A stretch of DNA of 64,000 nucleotides from an uncultured Lachnospiraceae bacterium (GTDB lineage Bacteria; Bacillota; Clostridia; Lachnospirales; Lachnospiraceae). The stretch lies in assembly GCA_946554445.1 (NCBI GenBank), contig CAMNSD010000026.1, positions 1-64,000 of the forward strand. Direction: 5' to 3'. A program made the translations under genes and the position numbers. The notes beneath the pieces are model-generated. The model made no database searches. It worked only from the letters and a program-made list of their open reading frames with translations, and was not told the DNA's origin. Shown piece by piece: positions 26,415-34,866 of this stretch (the first letter of the stretch is position 1; every line of letters starts with the position of its first letter).

Positions 26415-27376
26415 TGTAATTCTGTCACGTCGTCTATCAGGACCTCCATAAAATATTGCTGCCCCTCTTCATTGAGATGGTCGGCGTCTGAAAAGTATTC
26501 CAGATGGGACTGAAATCTCTCATCGTGGGAATAGTCATAATAACTGACACCTGTGTCATCTACAATCTCGTCCACAACAGACTGGAATTGCTGCAAGAAC
26601 TCATCAGACACCAGATCTGTGTAATACTGGGAGAAAGGGGTGGTGATCAGGACTGGAACGATATTATGTTCCTTACAATAGGCGATGATGTCATGCAGTT
26701 CTTCAATCCGCTCAGGCAGAAAATACTCGTCTTTATTATTAAAATGTCTGTCATAGCGCTGCCATGCGCGGTTGGCGAATTCTTCCAAGTTAATGCCGTT
26801 ATCCTCACCCTCGGCGGCCTGCACCTTAAGCGTGAGATTTAAATTCGGAAAAAGTTTGAGAATGTCTGTTCCGGCGGATAAGATTGGCAGTTTAGTGGTC
26901 ACGATGTCTGTGTACAGATCATAGTCAGGGACATTTTTCGGGGACAGAAAATGATAGTATTTGACGCTGAGGGCCTCCGCTTCTTCCTCGTTTACAGTCT
27001 CATTGTTGAAGGAGAAGTAGGAGACTGGAATGAACAGCACGCAGCCGCCGTCAAGATAATCCCCATATTCTTTCAGGAGTGCTAGATCGTAAGCGTATGT
27101 CTGGCTTGCATGGCCGAAATTAAAGCATTCTTTGCCCATCTCCTCCACCATTGTGTAGTTAAAGTTATAGGCACCGTGTGAACTGCCCACGTTGGCGACG
27201 TCTATCTCCTCAAGCTGGATTTGGTTGCCAAACATGCGCAGGCCCCAAAAATCCATATATTTTTCATCATCAATCTGCTTGTAAGGACGATTCAAAAGAT
27301 AGATTATAAACACAGCTGTCGCCGGGATGGCGATACACTTTATGATAAACTTCAAAACATTCTTTTTTTCTTGCAT
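26399..27376 (-). CDS. Membrane-anchored SGNH/DltD-like protein
   Basis: A 325-residue protein with one N-terminal membrane segment (about 9-28) and an outside domain. GSSHG at 64-68 is a DltD/AlgJ-style SGNH block I, and D297-A-D-H300 before LNEEG forms the catalytic Asp-His block. DltD works with the MBOAT protein DltB to move D-alanine onto teichoic acid. The gene lies 12 bases downstream of an MBOAT gene on the same strand, so the two likely form an analogous acyl transfer pair. AAGGAGG lies seven bases before ATG 27376; the GTG one codon earlier is not needed. Confidence 0.8.
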   Translation of the reverse strand: MQEKKNVLKFIIKCIAIPATAVFIIYLLNRPYKQIDDEKYMDFWGLRMFGNQIQLEEIDVANVGSSHGAYNFNYTMVEEMGKECFNFGHASQTYAYDLALLKEYGDYLDGGCVLFIPVSYFSFNNETVNEEEAEALSVKYYHFLSPKNVPDYDLYTDIVTTKLPILSAGTDILKLFPNLNLTLKVQAAEGEDNGINLEEFANRAWQRYDRHFNNKDEYFLPERIEELHDIIAYCKEHNIVPVLITTPFSQYYTDLVSDEFLQQFQSVVDEIVDDTGVSYYDYSHDERFQSHLEYFSDADHLNEEGQQYFMEVLIDDVTELQEELY

Positions 27377-27388
27377 CACGACACCTCC

Positions 27389-28834
27389 TTAGAATTGCAT
27401 ATAGATAAACTCTGTGGCGATTCCCTTATTGGAGAACAGTGCGATCACGACCAGCAAAAGCACATAGATGGGCCAGCGCACAAAGCATTTTTGTCTGGAA
27501 ATCAGTTGGATCACATCCTGTTTTAAAGAAATCCCATCATAAATGGCGAGTATTATCACGGGCAGGAGCAAACCGACCATGGAGATATAGGGCATATCCA
27601 GACAGATCGCGGCGGTCTTTAAGTAGTTGAGTGGTCTGGAAGCGTCCCAGAACAGCTTGTAAATTACCCAGATGGCATCCTGTATGGTATTAACTCTAAA
27701 AAAGATCCAGGTAAAGCACAGCAGGATAAAGGTGATGGGCAGCTGCCACCAGTGTTTCTTCCGCACCACAACTTCGCCTTTACGCGTCTTGGGATAGAGG
27801 AAGGTCTCGATAATCTGTAAGAGGCCGTGGATTCCGCCCCAGAGGATAAAAGTAAGGCTGCTGCCATGCCAGAAACCGCTGACTAAGAAGGTGATCATAA
27901 GGTTCAGGCAGTGCCGCCATCTTTTTACCCGGCTGCCGCCTAAGGGGATGTAGACATAGTCCCGGAACCAGGTAGAGAGGGAAATATGCCATCTGCTCCA
28001 AAATTCCCTGATGGAGAAGGAAAAGTATGGACTCTTAAAGTTCGTCATCAGGTCGATGCCAAAGAGTTTGGCACAGCCTACCGCGATATCTGAATAGCCA
28101 GAGAAATCGCAATATATCTCGATGGCAAACATGATGGTGACGATGATGAAGACCAAACCGACATAGCTGTAAGGCTTGTTATATACTTTATTGACCACAT
28201 TGGCGAACACATCGGCAATCACCAGTTTCTTAAAATATCCCCAGGCCATCAATTTTAGGCCGTAGGTCACATTATCATAGTTAAAAGGCCGTTCTTTTTG
28301 ATATTGCGGCAGAAGACTGTCGGCCCGGCCGATGGGACCAGCCAAAAGCTGTGGGAAGAAGGAGACAAACAGGGCGTAAAAACCGAAATGTTTCTCTGCT
28401 TTTATTTTGCCCCGGTAGACGTCGATTAAGTATCCCATGGATTGGAAGAAATAAAAGGATACGCCTGCAGGTAGTAGGATACGCACTGTGAGTGGTTGTA
28501 TGGTCAATCTGCCCGCTTCGATCATGGCGTTTATTTTATCTATGGCGGGGGATGCTGTCTTAAAGAAGAGTAAAATCAGCGCAAGCGGCAGGATACCGCC
28601 AAGAAGGCAGCGCTTTTTCTGCCCGGTTGTCGTCGCCTTTTCCAGACGCAGTGCCAGCACATAGGTCAACAGGGTGGTTGCAAGCAATAGCAAGCCGTAA
28701 CTTATGTGCAGATTCATATAGAAGGCGTAGCTGGCGATTAAAAGAAAAAACCAGCGCAGCCGGTGCGGCACCAGGTAGTAGAGGATAAACACGATTATGA
28801 TAAAAACAGCAAATGACATGGAATTAAATAACAT
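27389..28834 (-). CDS. MBOAT-family O-acyltransferase (DltB/AlgI-like)
   Basis: A 481-residue multi-pass membrane enzyme. FPQLLAGPIGR, YCDFSGYSDIAVG, FWSRWHISLSTW and the catalytic-histidine block VSGFWHGSSLTF (His323) are the signature of the DltB/AlgI branch of MBOAT. These enzymes take an activated acyl group from the cytoplasm and pass it to a polymer outside, normally together with an SGNH protein, here the downstream gene. AAAGGAG precedes the ATG. It is divergent from a second MBOAT gene. The acyl group is unknown; see the FkbH and ACP genes at 38157-40303. Confidence 0.93.
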   Translation of the reverse strand: MLFNSMSFAVFIIIVFILYYLVPHRLRWFFLLIASYAFYMNLHISYGLLLLATTLLTYVLALRLEKATTTGQKKRCLLGGILPLALILLFFKTASPAIDKINAMIEAGRLTIQPLTVRILLPAGVSFYFFQSMGYLIDVYRGKIKAEKHFGFYALFVSFFPQLLAGPIGRADSLLPQYQKERPFNYDNVTYGLKLMAWGYFKKLVIADVFANVVNKVYNKPYSYVGLVFIIVTIMFAIEIYCDFSGYSDIAVGCAKLFGIDLMTNFKSPYFSFSIREFWSRWHISLSTWFRDYVYIPLGGSRVKRWRHCLNLMITFLVSGFWHGSSLTFILWGGIHGLLQIIETFLYPKTRKGEVVVRKKHWWQLPITFILLCFTWIFFRVNTIQDAIWVIYKLFWDASRPLNYLKTAAICLDMPYISMVGLLLPVIILAIYDGISLKQDVIQLISRQKCFVRWPIYVLLLVVIALFSNKGIATEFIYMQF

Positions 28835-28976
28835 GGTTTTTCTCCTTTATGATATGGCATTATTCTACTTTATTTAAAGGGAATATGCAAGTTTACAAAA
28901 TGGTTTCTTTCAGCGGGTTTTTATGATAAAATCGGAGTAGCGTTATTGAGCGCGGTGAATGGAGCATGGTTGTCAT

Positions 28977-30512
28977 ATGGGAATCACATCGTTTTATTTT
29001 TTGTGTTTTTTTACAGTTATGTTGATACTGTATTATAGTATTCCCCAAAAATTCCAGTGGGGGCTTCTTTTGCTGTGCAGTATTTTATATTATCTGTTTA
29101 CCGGGCAGGGGGCGCTGATTTTGTATCCGGCGGTGTCGGTGACGGCCTGTTACGCAGGCAGCAGGCTTCTGGTGTCGATACCGGAAGAGGAAGAAAAAAA
29201 GCGGAAAGGCATCCTGCTGCTGACTATATTAGTCAACATCGGGATTTTAGTTGTCCTGAAATATGTGAACTTTGGGATCTATACCATAGACGGTGTGGCA
29301 AAGCTTTTTGGCAGCAGCCAGACGTTGATCGAGACAGTGGATTTCCTGGTGCCGTTGGGCGTTTCCTTCTATACTTTTTCCCTGCTTGGTTATGTGATCG
29401 ATGTGTATTATGGAATCGCAAAACCGCAGGAGAATTTTTTGAAACTGGCGCTTTATGGCATGTATTTTCCGGTGATCATCTCCGGGCCGATCTTGAAGTA
29501 TCGTGAGCACGGTGAACAGTTTTTTGCGCCCCACGCTTTTGATTATAGAAAGGTTGCCTATGGATTGCAGCGTATGCTGTGGGGATTTTTTAAGAAACTG
29601 GTGATCGCGGAGCGGCTGGGTATCTTTGTGGATACGGTCTACGGAGATTATACGGGTTATCCTGGCGCTTATATCTGGGTGGCGACCATATGCTATGCCT
29701 TTCAGCTGTATACGGATTTTTCCGGGTGTATGGATATTGTCCTTGGTATGTCGGAGAGTTTTGGGATTTACCTGCCGGAGAATTTTCAGACGCCTTTCTT
29801 TGCCAAGAGTGTGGCGGAGTACTGGCGCAGATGGCATATCACGCTGGGCGTCTGGATGAAAGAGTATGTGTTTTATCCGGTGCTTAGGTCTTCCCTTTTT
29901 ACCCGCCTGAATAAGTCCTTTAAGGAGAAGTTTGGCAAGAAGAAAGGGAAGCAGTACGCTACTTTTGCGGCCATGTTCATTCTTTGGCTGACGGTGGGCA
30001 TCTGGCATGGCGGGGACTGGAAATTTGTGATCGGTTCCGGGCTGTTGCACTGGTGCTATATCGTGATGGAGGAACTTTTAGAAGGGCCCTGCCAAAAGGC
30101 GATGGCGCGTCTGTCCATCAACAGTGCCGGGAAGGTCGTGAATGGGATTCGGATATTACGGACATTCTTTTTGGTGTGTATTGGAGATCTGTTCTTTCGG
30201 GCAGCCTCCGTGGGGGACGCCTTTGCCATGTTAAGGGAGGCGGTGTCAGTCTTTAATCCTAATGTGCTGTGGGACGGCTCCGTTCTGATGCTGGGATTGG
30301 ACGTGGTGGAGGCCGGGATTACTGTGCTCTCACTCTTGCTTTTAGGCGCCGTTTCGGTGATGCAGCAGAAAGAAGGCGTGCGCGAGCGAATCGCCAGGAA
30401 ACCGCTGCCGGTGCGGTGGATCTTGTGGTACGCGCTTTTGTTTAGTGTGATCCTCTTAGGCTGTTACGGTCCCGGATACAGCGCTTCGGAGTTTATTTAT
30501 CAGGGATTCTGA
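28977..30512 (+). CDS. Second MBOAT-family O-acyltransferase
   Basis: A 511-residue multi-pass protein, separate from the first MBOAT. It shows FPVIISGPILKYREH, LYTDFSGCMDIVLG, EYWRRWHITLGVWMKEY and VGIWHGGDWKF (His344). The spacing and the PVLRSS segment are closer to the DltB-like proteins of clostridial glycan loci than to AlgI. No SGNH partner lies directly beside it, though three SGNH proteins occur in the region. Start is uncertain: ATG 28977 has GGAG twelve bases before it, and an in-frame ATG at 28959 also exists. Confidence 0.92.
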   Translation: MGITSFYFLCFFTVMLILYYSIPQKFQWGLLLLCSILYYLFTGQGALILYPAVSVTACYAGSRLLVSIPEEEEKKRKGILLLTILVNIGILVVLKYVNFGIYTIDGVAKLFGSSQTLIETVDFLVPLGVSFYTFSLLGYVIDVYYGIAKPQENFLKLALYGMYFPVIISGPILKYREHGEQFFAPHAFDYRKVAYGLQRMLWGFFKKLVIAERLGIFVDTVYGDYTGYPGAYIWVATICYAFQLYTDFSGCMDIVLGMSESFGIYLPENFQTPFFAKSVAEYWRRWHITLGVWMKEYVFYPVLRSSLFTRLNKSFKEKFGKKKGKQYATFAAMFILWLTVGIWHGGDWKFVIGSGLLHWCYIVMEELLEGPCQKAMARLSINSAGKVVNGIRILRTFFLVCIGDLFFRAASVGDAFAMLREAVSVFNPNVLWDGSVLMLGLDVVEAGITVLSLLLLGAVSVMQQKEGVRERIARKPLPVRWILWYALLFSVILLGCYGPGYSASEFIYQGF

Positions 30513-30663
30513 CCTATATAAAATATCATTAGTAAAGAACGGTATTTTATGGTAAGATATATAAATATAGATATAAATTATAGATGTAGCTGTGACAGTT
30601 TTAAGATAGAGGACGTCTGATATATATTTAAGAGGAAAATAATAATTGTGTAGGAGAAAGACG

Positions 30664-31602
30664 ATGGATAAGATAGCCGTATTGATTCCCTGTTATAACG
30701 AGGAAAAAACAATTGCCAAGGTGGTGAAAGATGCGCGAGAGGCGCTGCCGGAGGCAGTCGTTTATGTCTACGACAACAATTCCAAAGACCGCACCGTGGA
30801 ACTGGCAAAGGAAGCCGGGGCGGTGATCCGCTATGAGAATATGCAGGGAAAAGGCAATGTGATCCGCAGGATGTTTCGGGAAGTGGAGGCAGAGTGCTAT
30901 ATCATAGTAGATGGGGATGATACTTATCCCATGGAGTACGCCCGCGAGATGGCGGACAAAGTTTTGTTAAACAACGCGGATATGGTGGTCGGGGACAGGC
31001 TTTCCTCCACCTATTTTACGGAGAACAAAAGACCGTTTCATAATTTTGGCAACTCCCTGGTGAGAAGCAGCATCAACAAGCTGTTTAACTGCGAGATTAA
31101 AGATATCATGACGGGCTACCGGGCGTTCAGTTATGGCTTTGTGAAGACGTTTCCGGTATTGTCCACAGGATTTGAGATTGAGACGGAAATGACCATCCAT
31201 GCGGTCTATAACAATATGCAGATTGAGAATGTGATCGTGGATTACCGCGACCGGCCAGAGGGCAGTGAGTCCAAGTTAAATACTTTTTCTGATGGCTTCC
31301 GGGTGCTACGGACAATCTTGAAATTGTATCGGGATTATAAGCCTATGGGATTCTTTGGGATGTGTGCGGCGTTTTTGGCAGCGATCGCAGTGATTCTGTT
31401 TATCCCGATTGTGATCGCCTATCTGGAGACGGGGCTGGTGCTTCGGTTCCCGACGTTGTTTGTGTGCGGCTTTATCGGTCTGGCGGCTCTTCAATCGTTG
31501 TTTGCAGGACTGATGTTGTCCAATATGGCGCTCAAGAACCGCAGGGATTTTGAATACCGTCTGACGCTTGTGACAAGGAGAGTGCGGGGCATAGATAAGT
31601 AA
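30664..31602 (+). CDS. Polyprenyl-phosphate sugar synthase-like GT2
   Basis: A 312-residue GT2 of the dolichol-phosphate-mannose synthase type. IAVLIPCYNEEKTI, VYDNNSKDRT, IIVDGDDTYP (DxD-type metal site) and IMTGYRAFS make up the catalytic domain. Two C-terminal membrane helices (about 225-250 and 262-290) anchor it. This is a second enzyme in the window able to load a sugar on a polyprenyl carrier. The next gene is a DUF6020 membrane protein that could be the user of the lipid-linked sugar. GGAG lies seven bases before ATG 30664. Confidence 0.9.
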   Translation: MDKIAVLIPCYNEEKTIAKVVKDAREALPEAVVYVYDNNSKDRTVELAKEAGAVIRYENMQGKGNVIRRMFREVEAECYIIVDGDDTYPMEYAREMADKVLLNNADMVVGDRLSSTYFTENKRPFHNFGNSLVRSSINKLFNCEIKDIMTGYRAFSYGFVKTFPVLSTGFEIETEMTIHAVYNNMQIENVIVDYRDRPEGSESKLNTFSDGFRVLRTILKLYRDYKPMGFFGMCAAFLAAIAVILFIPIVIAYLETGLVLRFPTLFVCGFIGLAALQSLFAGLMLSNMALKNRRDFEYRLTLVTRRVRGIDK

Positions 31603-31626
31603 CGGACATCAGGGAGGCGGTACGCG

Positions 31627-31675
31627 GTGTTTGTGATTTGCGCCGCCCTGTCGTGTAAACGCTCCCGAATGGAGA
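31627..31675 (+). repeat. Short element related to the 47412-47460 leader
   Basis: The segment ending GTGTAAACGCTCCCGAATGGAG just before the DUF6020 gene aligns with TAAAACGCTTCGGAATGGAG and its flanks before the zinc-ribbon gene. In both cases the GGAG of the shared end is the ribosome site of the following gene. The match is imperfect but too long to dismiss. Confidence 0.45.
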
Positions 31676-31680
31676 TTATT

Positions 31681-33645
31681 ATGAAACAGATAAAAAGTAG
31701 TTTTACAGCGAAGGAAGCGGTTATCACAGGATTGGCAGCGGTGGCGGCGCTTCTGGCATCGGGACGGATTTTAATGTTGCTGCGCAGGGAGGGAAGTCTA
31801 TATACCATGGGACTTTTTCCTCTGGCGCTTCTTTTTGGCATATATTGTCTGTGGAAAAAGGCTTTGTTCATGAAGGAAGTCTTTTTTTCTGTCTGGGTGA
31901 GAATGTTGTTCGCCGCAGTCTTTACGGCTTTTCAGGTGACGGGACTTTGGTGGAGCCATCCGGGACTGGAGGCGGGTGTCAGCGGCATAGAGATCCTGCT
32001 CTGGATTTTGTGCTTTACGCCGCTTAGTTTCGCCGGGCAGAATATATTATTTGGCTTGGCGGCGTATGGGGGTGGCAGAAGCAGGGAAAAGAGGACATCC
32101 GGGAAGAATATCTTGGGAAAGTTTGATGCGTGGTTTCTGAGCAGATTTGCCTGGGCTGGGAAAGAGTTTTCTCCGAAAAAGGGCTTTCTCTACGCATTCC
32201 TTATCATCATGCTGGGTTTTCTGATTCCCTTTGCAACCTACTATCCGGCGATCATGGCTTATGATGTGATTCCGCAGCTGGATCAGATTCGGAGCAGCGG
32301 GTATACCACCCATCATCCCCTGATTCATACGTTGATGTTATCTATGAGTCTGAAGATTGGCGAGATACTGCCCTTCGTCTCCAATGCGGACAGGGCGGGG
32401 CTGGCCGTGTATTCGCTGCTGCAAATGACAGTTGTGTCATGTTGCTTTTCCTATGTATATACTTTCTTTCGGAGAAAGGGAGTAAACCGCTATTTGTGTT
32501 ATCTCTTCGTGTTGTGTGTGGCTTTTTATCCCACCCATGGACTGCTGGCGGTATCCATCACCAAGGATACGATCTACGCGGTTCTAGTCATGGTCTTTGC
32601 GGTGTTTGCCTGGGAGATTGTGACCGGGCGGGAAGAGACAGGACCTGGGAAAGGCTGGTTTGCGGCGTATACGGTGCTGACGGTACTGCTTTTACTATTT
32701 CGCAATAATAGCATCTATGCTTGGGTGTTGTATGTGATTGTGACATTATTTATGCTTCGTGGGAAGTTGTTTCGGTCTGACGCAAAGAGCAACGAGTGTC
32801 GCAAAGCAAATTCCGCAGGAAGCTGTCTTTTCTACAGAAATCTGTGTATCAGCCATGGAATAGCGTTCCTTGCATATCTGCTTCTCAATACCCTGATGGT
32901 ACAGGCCTCCGGCGCCACCAGCGCCACGTATGCCAGGGAGATGCTCAGTGTGCCGGCCCAGCAGATTGCCAGGGTTGTGGCCTTTCATGAGGAAGAATTG
33001 ACGGCGCAGGACAGAGAGAACCTTTCCATTGTCTGGGATCAGGGAGAATTGCCGGAGTATGTGCCGGCCATCGCAGACCGAAGCAAGAAGGATATTGTGG
33101 GAGAGAAAGAAGTGCTTAAGACATTCGCCGGGGAATGGGTTTCCCTGGGGTGCCGGTATCCGGGAGAGTATTGGAAAGCGTTTTTACTCAAGAATAAAGG
33201 TATGTGGTATCTGGAGGATACGACATACCTGAATGATGTCTATTCTTATGCCAAAGGGTATCTACAGATTTCTTATCCCAGCGACCAGCAGGAATATATG
33301 GAGGCGCTGGCGCCGGGATATGTGAGGCATCAGAAATTACAGTTTTTGCAGTCTGTGTACCGTTATTTTGCGGCGGGGGACGAGGTGTGGCGTTATCTGC
33401 CGCCGTTTGCCTTGGTGATGCAGCCGGCCTTCTACTGCTGGACATTACTCTTTTACTGTCTGTGTTGTATCGGCCGGAAAAAGCCGCTGTTACTTGTGCC
33501 GGCGGTGTATGTCATCGCGCTGGTGGGTACTTTGCTGTTAGGGCCATGCGTATTGACACGCTACCTCTATCCGGTGATGCTGTCGGTAACGGTATTGGGT
33601 ATCCTGGCTCTTGGGGGAGATGACAGGACTTATCGGGCATCCTGA
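31681..33645 (+). CDS. DUF6020 family membrane protein (GT-C candidate)
   Basis: A 654-residue multi-pass protein with about 12 membrane segments. The loop TYYPAIMAYDVIPQLDQI followed by TTHHPLIHTL matches my recollection of DUF6020 proteins, which sit in glycan loci and look like GT-C transferases, with an acidic residue in the first large outside loop. YLEDTTYLNDVYSY lies in a later extracellular part. I chose ATG 31681 with GGAG six bases upstream rather than the in-frame start at 31627. The 3' end overlaps the convergent gene by 16 bases, leaving no room for a separate terminator. Probably uses the lipid-linked sugar made by the preceding gene. Confidence 0.78.
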   Translation: MKQIKSSFTAKEAVITGLAAVAALLASGRILMLLRREGSLYTMGLFPLALLFGIYCLWKKALFMKEVFFSVWVRMLFAAVFTAFQVTGLWWSHPGLEAGVSGIEILLWILCFTPLSFAGQNILFGLAAYGGGRSREKRTSGKNILGKFDAWFLSRFAWAGKEFSPKKGFLYAFLIIMLGFLIPFATYYPAIMAYDVIPQLDQIRSSGYTTHHPLIHTLMLSMSLKIGEILPFVSNADRAGLAVYSLLQMTVVSCCFSYVYTFFRRKGVNRYLCYLFVLCVAFYPTHGLLAVSITKDTIYAVLVMVFAVFAWEIVTGREETGPGKGWFAAYTVLTVLLLLFRNNSIYAWVLYVIVTLFMLRGKLFRSDAKSNECRKANSAGSCLFYRNLCISHGIAFLAYLLLNTLMVQASGATSATYAREMLSVPAQQIARVVAFHEEELTAQDRENLSIVWDQGELPEYVPAIADRSKKDIVGEKEVLKTFAGEWVSLGCRYPGEYWKAFLLKNKGMWYLEDTTYLNDVYSYAKGYLQISYPSDQQEYMEALAPGYVRHQKLQFLQSVYRYFAAGDEVWRYLPPFALVMQPAFYCWTLLFYCLCCIGRKKPLLLVPAVYVIALVGTLLLGPCVLTRYLYPVMLSVTVLGILALGGDDRTYRAS

Positions 33646-34832
33646 GTCAATATCTTTAGGATTTTTTTCTCCTTGTAGCGCGGTGCAGGTTCCACGCATC
33701 GGCTGGGATCGATCAACTCGCGCAGGCGCGTTTCATAGACAGATTTTGTCACCGGGCTGCCTTCCCAATAATATCCTTCATACAGGAGATTATCTTCTGC
33801 GTCTTTCCGGTATTCATACCAGCCCATCCCGATTTCCGTGAAAGTTCCCTTGGAAAGGCGGTAGACGTTACAGGGAAAGTAGCCTCTGTCGCCATCGTGA
33901 TCGTATGATATGTCGCCAGTGTCATTGTACAGCAGTCCCTGGCGTTCCAAATATTTCATACCGGCGCGGTAACGGTTGATGGACCGGACTTTTCCATTAT
34001 AAAAAGAAACGACGATCTCATGGATTGATACGCCGCCGGTCTCGATATACAGTTCGGGAACGGCATCGGCATCCAGGTATATCAACGAGTATCTGCTATC
34101 TTTCGGATAGGGCAGATGTCCGGTGACATGGAGCGTATGGATGAAATCGGCATAGGCATCCTGCCAGTTTGCAAAGTTCTTGATCCGTCTGCTCTGCCAG
34201 GGCAGTTGGTATTCCTCCGGTATGGCGTGTTCTTCTTTAAAGCGCAGAAAACCTGTCCTGTCGATGACGCTGCAGCCGTTAAATTTATCTGTCTCATCGA
34301 TGATGCCGTTCTTGTTCTCATCGTACCAGGAATAGGCGATACTGTCCAGATTTCCCTCGGCATCCAGGGTAATAAAACCGATATGTTCAGAAGTATAGCT
34401 GATCTCGCGGAATAAAAGGCCGCAGAGGGTATCTGTCTTGAGCGGTTCATACATCCACCACCAGCCCTCAAAGAGGATTTCCAGTGTCTGATTCCGCACT
34501 TTGATGACATAATAAGCGCCGCTGTCCCGGATGTGCAGTTCCTCGCGGCCATCGCCGTCTATGTCCAAATAGCAGTATTCAATATCATTGTCCCAGAACA
34601 ACTCGCCGATATAATAAGGCTCCTCCTCATTGGGCTTATAATACGGGTGTGTCTCACACATAATCGTGATCTCGTTATTCAAAAAACGCTCATACATCCG
34701 CCTTTCATAAGAACTGTCTGCCTGCGGGGAACCGTCTGGTTTTGCATAGCCAAAGCCGGTGAGGAACAATACTGCAGGCAGAAGCAGCAGTATCAGGTAT
34801 CTGGACAGGTGTCTTTTGGGCTTGACAGGCAT
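33630..34832 (-). CDS. Secreted protein with DGDG-type repeats, unknown function
   Basis: A 400-residue protein with a clear signal peptide (RYLILLLLPAVLFLTGFGYA) and no lipobox cysteine. The outside part contains LDIDGDGREELHI, WYDENKNGIIDETD and YDHDGDRGYF, calcium-loop-like sequences as in FG-GAP or EF-hand style repeats, and many aromatic residues. I do not recognise the family. The start ATG 34832 has AAAGGAGG five bases before it. It follows a large membrane protein gene on the same strand with a 34-base gap. It could bind cell-surface polymer with calcium, but that is a guess. Confidence 0.7.
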   Translation of the reverse strand: MPVKPKRHLSRYLILLLLPAVLFLTGFGYAKPDGSPQADSSYERRMYERFLNNEITIMCETHPYYKPNEEEPYYIGELFWDNDIEYCYLDIDGDGREELHIRDSGAYYVIKVRNQTLEILFEGWWWMYEPLKTDTLCGLLFREISYTSEHIGFITLDAEGNLDSIAYSWYDENKNGIIDETDKFNGCSVIDRTGFLRFKEEHAIPEEYQLPWQSRRIKNFANWQDAYADFIHTLHVTGHLPYPKDSRYSLIYLDADAVPELYIETGGVSIHEIVVSFYNGKVRSINRYRAGMKYLERQGLLYNDTGDISYDHDGDRGYFPCNVYRLSKGTFTEIGMGWYEYRKDAEDNLLYEGYYWEGSPVTKSVYETRLRELIDPSRCVEPAPRYKEKKILKILTQDAR

Positions 34833-34866
34833 AGGCGCCTCCTTTCCTTGACGGATACGGGCATTG

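Noticed and set aside
29057..29506. 149-codon open frame on the plus strand
   Set aside because: It lies wholly within the MBOAT gene in another frame and has no family features.
29247..30050. 267-codon minus-strand frame
   Set aside because: Antisense shadow of the second MBOAT gene, whose catalytic motifs are intact.
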